Shown piece after piece: positions 58,561 to 64,000 of a DNA stretch of 64,000 bases (its first letter is position 1; each line of letters opens with the position of its first letter). This DNA comes from Galeruca laticollis (Eukaryota; Arthropoda; Insecta; Coleoptera; Chrysomelidae): NCBI GenBank assembly GCA_963921935.1, contig OY998180.1, forward strand, positions 41,788,811-41,852,810, in the 5' to 3' direction. Below the pieces are notes generated by a model. The model was given only the letters and a program-made list of their open reading frames with translations. It was not told where the DNA came from and did no database searches. A program made the position numbers and the translations under genes.

Positions 58561-61500
58561 TATACCAGCACTACAGCACTAACTGAAGTTCACACAATTT
58601 GGACCCTAAAACATACCATAAAAGGAAACACGATCGCGTGCGAAACTCAAGAGGACGGCCAACATGTAACAATATTAGCAAATAGCATAGCATAAATGAA
58701 AAAAAGATTCCCATTAGAGTAACAAATACATCGTCACGAGAAATAAAATTATTAAAAGTAATCAAGCTAGGGAAAGCATACGAGTGTACAGAAGATCAAG
58801 TACCATATACTAAGACACATAATACTATCAGAAAGTTTGATATGAGTGGATCAGGAACAGTTTTGAACTGGATCACATAGGCACGAACTGTGAAGGAGAA
58901 TTAATTAAACTAATACAAAAATACAATCATTTATTCACAGACGACGACGAAATTTTGACAAGTACCACAAAAGTAAAACACCACATAACCTTGGAAGCAG
59001 GCAGTCAACCAATATGTAAAGCTCCATCCAGAATACATTATCATCAACAAGTGGTACAAAAGGAAATAGATAGGCTACTAGCAGCCAAAGTAATCAGGAC
59101 GTCGTCCAGTCCGTGGTCAGCACTAATCGTACTAGTTGTAAAACAAACTCCAGAAGAAGAAGAAAAACTAAGAATGTGCATATATTATAGAGGGCTCAAC
59201 ACAGTAACGAAAAAATAATACTACCCGCTACCCAATATATCAGAGTTACTACAAGGCTACAAAGCAGGAGGAGAAACGCTATATCAGTAATTGATGTAGC
59301 AGAAGCTTACCACCAAGTAGACATGAGCGAAGGGGACATCCCATTAACAGTCTTTAGAATATACCAAAGGCACTACGAGTACACCAAAATGCCGTTCGGC
59401 GTAGTAAATGCCCCAGCGACATTTCAAAAATTCATGAACGCAACTTTAAGAGGCATAACGGAAATAAAGTGTAAGGAATATTTGGACGATATAATCACAT
59501 TCAACTATTCAGGAAGTAAGGACCACTTAGAAAAGTTAGAAGAAGTGTTCGAAAGATTAACAGAAGCCAACATTAAGCTGAAACCAAAAAAATGCAATTT
59601 TATGCTGAAGAAAGGGAAAAATTTGGACATCTCATCTCACAAGAAGGAGTAGCTCCAGACCCACAGAAACTGGAGGCGGTACACAAATATCCCCTACCGA
59701 AAAACGAAAAAGGAGTTAGAGGCTTCCTAGGACTAGTAAATTAGTACAGGCGCTTGATACCAAATACGAGTATAACGGAATTAGCAGCACCACTAGTAGA
59801 GCTAACCAAGAAAGATATACCATTCAAAATTTCAGATGAAGTAATAAAAGCGATGAATCATTTAAAAGCATCACTAACTTCACATAAAGTTCTAATTTTT
59901 CCAGACTTCTCCAAACCCTTTATCTTATCGACAGACGCACCAAACATAGGCAATATTGAGTCGGATAAGAGTCGGTAGAAAAAATCTAATTGCAAATGTA
60001 AGCAGAACACTAGGTAGGGCAGAAACAATTCATTCAACAACTGAGAAAGAGCTCCTAGGCGTCATTTTCGCCATTAAAACTTTTAGATGCTACATTTACG
60101 GCACAAAATTCACGATTTACGGACCACAGAACATTAAAATGGGTACTCAGATTAAAAGACCCAAACTCTAGGTTAACACGATGGGCCTTCACCTTAGCAC
60201 AAGTAATCCGCAGAATATGGCAGAAACATGGGAACGCGGATGCTCTGAGCAGAATGTTCGACAAAACATGCAACTACATAGAAACGACGTACGAAGACTA
60301 CTTACAATATATCTCCAAAAATTACCTACCAGGAAAAGACAAAATATCCGAGAAAGAAGGAAATTTAATATCCATTCAAGACGAAGAATCGGTAATACTA
60401 ATAATGGCAAAGAAAAACCAAATCAGGAACCACTGATAAAGAGGATAAAGAAAGCGTGCAGACGTCTCACAAGATCAAATAGAATCATTTAAAGAATGGG
60501 ACGCGATAGACACAAAATTCAATGTAGCCTTAAACAGGGCATCGGTTGAATAAGAAACGTCTTATGCAATAATGTGGAAAATCATCCAAGAGTTTAAAGC
60601 ATTACGTGAAGAAAATTCGGAAGATATTATAACCTTCATAACAAGCAATGAACAAATTCCAGGGCTTTGCTAGAACGAAATCATTAGAATGTGTCAATTT
60701 TCCTTTTACGGAATACCTACTAAAGTAATCATATTAAGGCCAACCAAAACCATGGAATCGAAGAAAATCTGCTCGATAGAGACAGAAGAAGAATGGGAGC
60801 CACTATGGAACAAAGACATGCTGAAGAAAGCGCAAAAACAAGACGAATTCTGCAACAATATTGTATATCAAATGGGCAAAGATAACGAAACGGACAGAAA
60901 ATATTACATAGACGAAGAAGGCCTCTTATACAGACAATGAAGATCAACTAGTAATACCAAAAAAACTATATCAGCAAAGTGATAGAAGACTTCCATGACT
61001 CCCCCATCTACTGCCACCAAGGGAACAAAAAACCTTACTGGCAATAAAAAGACGTTGCTTTTGGCCAACGATGAGAACAGACACATTAAACTATTTCAAA
61101 CAATGTGACGCATGCAACAGTCGAAAAACATCACCATACTTCAAAAATGCTCCTCTACAAAAATTTACACGAGTCACAGCACCATGGGAAATAACCTCGA
61201 TGGATATAGTAGGTCCACTACCAACGTCAAACGAAGGAAACAAGTATCTAGTACTGACATTTCAAGACCATTTCACAAAATACTGCGGAACAATCCCGCC
61301 ACCAGACCAAAAAGCAGATACAATAGCAAGATCATTGTTGGAACAAATAATATGTAGACACGGAATATCCCAAAAACTTCTAACAGACAGAGGGACAAAT
61401 TTTATGTCTGAACTGATGCAGGAAACATGCAAACTACTAAACATAAAAATACTACACACAGCAACCTACGCACCAACGACAAACGGCCAAATAGAAAGAC

Positions 61501-62280
61501 TACACAACAGAGTACTAAAAGACATGCTAGCACACTACATAGCTCCAAATCAATAAGACTGGAACAAATGGATACCGTATGTACTAATGGCATACAGGGG
61601 AAGCGTCCATACATCATCAGGCTGCATCCCATATTTTTTACCACACAGAAGAGATCAATCACTACCATTTGAGAAATTCATTGAACTTAAAAGAACAAAA
61701 AATTATCTGGAAAACAATTACGAATCAGAGCTGGAAGTTAGATTGAACCAAATATACACTTCAGTGCTAAAGAACACAGAGAAAGCAAAAGAGGAACGGA
61801 TATCTAGATACAGGGAAAAAACAACGTTTAAGAATTTAAACCAGGAAATTTGATCTACTAGACGTTAGCACAAACGTAGGAGTATTTAAGAAATTGCAAA
61901 ACCGTTGGACAGGACCTTTGGAAATAAAAGATAGAGTAGGACCGCCTACATACCATATTTCATCACGAAACGGGAAAAAGACACAAATAGTACATATCAA
62001 CAGGATAAAAACGTACCACGGAAAGTTCGATGACAAGAAACATGAGATATTACAAGAGGTAACGGAACACGATAACCCAGAAATTCTAGAAGATGCAGAG
62101 GAAATACACGATCATGATGAAATAGACCCAGCGAAAGTAGCACCCCTACCAATGTGGTCAACGGACGAGAGCATACAGTCATTAAGACATAAAACTACGT
62201 CCCAAACCGGCCAGGAAAAGGCTAAAGCAGGAGAAAGACCTAATTTCCCACTACGATCTCCACCAGAGATATGATGCTCC
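58561..62280 (+). mobile_element. Ty3/gypsy retrotransposon relic (pol only)
   Basis: RT, RNase H and integrase occur in gypsy order. No gag or 5' LTR is present; the copy begins at a (TA)n tract. The sequence downstream of integrase (62281-62736) is non-coding, and no LTR pair is visible. A-rich codon use matches the env relic at 1-1.9 kb. Confidence 0.8.
58890..62274 (+). pseudogene. Gypsy-type pol, multiply frameshifted
   Basis: RT: KHHITLEAGSQPI (about 58975), KEIDRLLAAKVIRTSSSPW, MPFGVVNAPATFQKFM (about 59390) and EYLDDIITF (about 59480, the YxDD site with Leu). RNase H: FILSTDAP (about 59930), STTEKELLGVIFAIK (about 60030), then, after a frame change, TLKWVLRLKDPNS. Integrase: CDACNSRKTSP (zinc-binding part, about 61100), TSMDIVGPLP (first Asp, about 61200), LTDRGTNF (second Asp, about 61380) and TNGQIERLH (Glu, about 61480). 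A TAA stands at 61554-61556, and the C-terminal RWTGPLEI module is at about 61905. It has at least eight breaks. An acidic tail ends at 62274. Confidence 0.8.
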
Positions 62281-63004
62281 AACAGAATAAGGAACAAGAT
62301 TGCAAAGGCACCCAGTTACACAAACTCATTTAACGCCGAAATACGACAAACACAATACAAGCAACAAAGACAAACAAAGGACTATAGAAGGAACAGAACC
62401 AAAACAAGTACTGGATGGATAACACTGAGATAAAACGGCGCATCACAAGCGTCACAATCAAATTGTATATATAAATTTTGCTTTTCTTAATTTACACTTT
62501 TTTTTCTCCCCTAAGTCAATTTTAATAAGAGAATAATAACAATTAATTGAGTTACTCAACGTAACACATCAACAATAAATATTAAGTAGGTCACTAAAAG
62601 TAATTAAATAAGCAACATGTGTCACAGAGCAAGGGTAATTTAATTTGTTTTACAAAAAGATTCATTTTAAGAAGTACAAGGTGAACAAATCAATTTCGTT
62701 ATTCAGTAATAGGGTAAACTCCAATAAAGAACTCAATTGACAGTCACAATTGTTGTGAAGTTCGGTCAATTGAAGAAAAAAAAGCAAGTCTAGCACTAAT
62801 ATAAAAAAATGGTTTTAACATTTTGAAGAAAAATACCAGTATCGAAAATTTTATAATATGGGTATTAACAATTATAATTAGTAAAATTGTGGAGTACCGT
62901 AAGTGCGCAGCAATGGAACGACACATCGCTCGCCTGACCTTGGTAACGCTCGTCATGTGCGGTATACAAACAGCAATCGGACTAATTGCTTACTGTTCAA
63001 AACC
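62281..63004. other. Intergenic; possible exon fragment at 62890-63004
   Basis: 62281-62880 shows nothing recognisable. At 62911-63004 a frame reads MERHIARLTLVTLVMCGIQT and then IGLIAYCSKPV, a hydrophobic segment with balanced codon use, preceded by an ag at 62880. It ends exactly where the BEL/Pao LTR begins. It could be an exon of a host membrane protein cut by the insertion; confidence is low. Confidence 0.25.
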
Positions 63005-63288
63005 TGTTGAATAATGATTTTGTTGTTAGTTAAGTGAACTGTAATTTCAATTCTTTATTTTACTCACAATAATTTATAAAAATGACAATTTTAATATAAT
63101 GAAAATGAAAGTGCATCTTCTTGCCACGATGCTCGAAAACCGACGACCCCGTCTTCTCGTCTGCGCATGGTCCGTTGTGTCGTCTGCGCATCCCGCATTG
63201 GCTCGTCTGCGCATCGCTTCACGCAGTTAGTTGGTAGGGATTGCAGTGGCCCAGCTTATAGTCGGTCAAGTGAATTTGCACTTTAACA
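63005..63288 (-). repeat. BEL/Pao-type 3' LTR (284 bp)
   Basis: On the minus strand it begins TGTTAAAGTGC and ends ATTCAACA, with the TGTT...AACA termini usual in this group. An AATAAAG polyadenylation signal lies about 45 bp before the end. It has a GCGCAGACGA unit repeated three times (63155-63215). Directly upstream (63289-63300) is a purine run ACGGCGGCGGGA, the polypurine tract. Its partner LTR is outside the window. Confidence 0.75.
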
Positions 63289-63336
63289 TCCCGCCGCCGT
63301 TGAAATGACAAAGTCTTTCAAATAAAAACGCAACAC

Positions 63337-64000
63337 TTATTGTTGACATGGCAGCATACAAAGTTTTTGAATTGCTCGAGTGGTAGTGCCTGTTGGAGTT
63401 CGGACAGTTACGACTCGGATCTGTCCATCCTGACCTGGATGCAATTCTTCTACTCGTCCCAGTTTCCATTTTAGAGGAGGAAGATCCTTGTCCACTAGCA
63501 GCACCATAGATCCAGGGGTTAATGACATCTGTACAGAATTCGTCCATTTGTTACGATTCTGTAGTAGAGAAAGATATTCTCTTGACCAGCGGGACCAGAA
63601 ATGTTGACTAGCTTGCTCAAGAGCTTTGTACTGAGTTAGCCTGTTTGTAGGTAGTTTGGAATGATCATGCTGGGGAATTGAGAGCAAGGAGCGGCCAATT
63701 AGGGAATGCCCGGGTGTTAAGGCACTAAAATCGTTTGGATCGTTGGATAGAGGAGTGATAGGTCTCGAATTCAATATTGCCTCCACCTGTGAAAATATGG
63801 TAGCAAGTTCCTCAAATGTGGGATGAATGTTTTTCAATACCTTTAATATGTGAATTTTTGCCTGCTTAATTCCAGCTTCCCATAAGCCACCATGATGTGG
63901 AGAGTAAGCTGGTATAAACTTCCAACAAATTTGATTTTCCATGAAAAATTCTGAGAAGGCCTTATTTGTTACAAAATTTTTTAATGTCTCAACAATATCT
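63337..64000 (-). CDS. pol: BEL/Pao polyprotein, integrase C-terminal region (partial)
   Basis: The frame is open from the right edge to a stop at 63337-63339. FIPAYSPHHGGLWEAGIKQA contains the integrase catalytic Glu. It is followed by EAILNSRPITPLSNDPNDF, LTPGHSLIGRSLLSIPQHD, HFWSRWSREYLSLLQNR and the C-terminal PGSMVLLVDKDLPPLKWKLG module with GRVEELHPGQDG. This is the standard end of the Pao-type Gag-Pol protein, where integrase is the last enzyme. It would insert the element's DNA into chromosomes. About 220 codons are visible, all intact. Expression would come from the upstream LTR outside the window. Confidence 0.9.
   Translation of the reverse strand, partial: DIVETLKNFVTNKAFSEFFMENQICWKFIPAYSPHHGGLWEAGIKQAKIHILKVLKNIHPTFEELATIFSQVEAILNSRPITPLSNDPNDFSALTPGHSLIGRSLLSIPQHDHSKLPTNRLTQYKALEQASQHFWSRWSREYLSLLQNRNKWTNSVQMSLTPGSMVLLVDKDLPPLKWKLGRVEELHPGQDGQIRVVTVRTPTGTTTRAIQKLCMLPCQQ

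Larger units (their letters stand above)
63005..64000 (-). mobile_element. BEL/Pao retrotransposon, 3' end
   Basis: Integrase C-terminal region, polypurine tract and 3' LTR follow one another on the minus strand. The element continues beyond the right edge. The visible coding part has no stop, so this is the youngest-looking element in the window. Confidence 0.85.

Overview
This looks like AT-rich, repeat-dominated arthropod nuclear DNA, most likely insect. That rests on the element types: Penelope-like elements with GIY-YIG endonucleases, an errantivirus with its env, piggyBac, BEL/Pao, RTE- and jockey-type LINEs, long (TA)n tracts, and a GT-AG spliced gene with short introns. A beetle is plausible, but nothing here proves the order. 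Almost everything recognisable is mobile DNA in various states of decay. I see no rRNA, no functional tRNA and no CRISPR array, and only one candidate host-type gene plus a possible exon fragment near 62.9 kb.

Layout. 1-2.35 kb: 3' end of an envelope-bearing element, its glycoprotein broken by two stops. 2.37-6.68 kb: a Penelope-like element (PLE) with direct terminal repeats that carry hammerhead-ribozyme-like cores. 6.72-8.67 kb: a 350-bp satellite array whose first unit is inverted. 8.9-11.5 kb: a decayed LINE. 11.62-12.95 kb: two 5'-truncated PLE ends fused head to head as a 1.3-kb inverted repeat. 13.1-16.3 kb: an RTE-type LINE preceded by a tRNA-like Pol III head. 16.9-20.6 kb (minus strand): a four-exon gene fragment with phase-consistent splice sites; its third intron holds a 2.7-kb DNA transposon with a broken transposase and a 4-bp target duplication. 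22.1-29.65 kb: a 7-kb mosaic between two 235-bp direct repeats, with nested minisatellites, a nuclear-receptor-type motif cluster and several rearranged copies of unfamiliar ORF fragments. 31.3-33.3 kb: a jockey-type LINE (minus). 34.3-43.0 kb: an errantivirus-like provirus (283-bp LTRs, gag, pol, env) with an RTE-type LINE inserted in env. 44.2-47.6 kb: a PLE fragment interrupted by a 2.45-kb piggyBac element at TTAA. 47.73-47.83 kb: a perfect 102-bp palindrome. 49.3-51.2 kb: a decayed transposase broken by tandem repeats. 54.5-55.9 kb: a LINE relic. 57.4-58.5 kb: another PLE end. 58.6-62.3 kb: a Ty3/gypsy pol relic. 63.0-64.0 kb: a BEL/Pao element (minus) running off the right edge.

How the parts fit. 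Every PLE end lies against a (TA)n tract, and three separate loci contain long inverted repeats beside such tracts, which suggests that TA repeats are both landing sites and rearrangement points. Nesting gives relative ages: piggyBac is younger than the PLE it splits, the RTE is younger than the errantivirus insertion or arrived after it, and the DNA transposon is younger than the gene whose intron it occupies. The most unfamiliar stretch is 22.1-29.65 kb; I could not assign its ORF fragments to any family.
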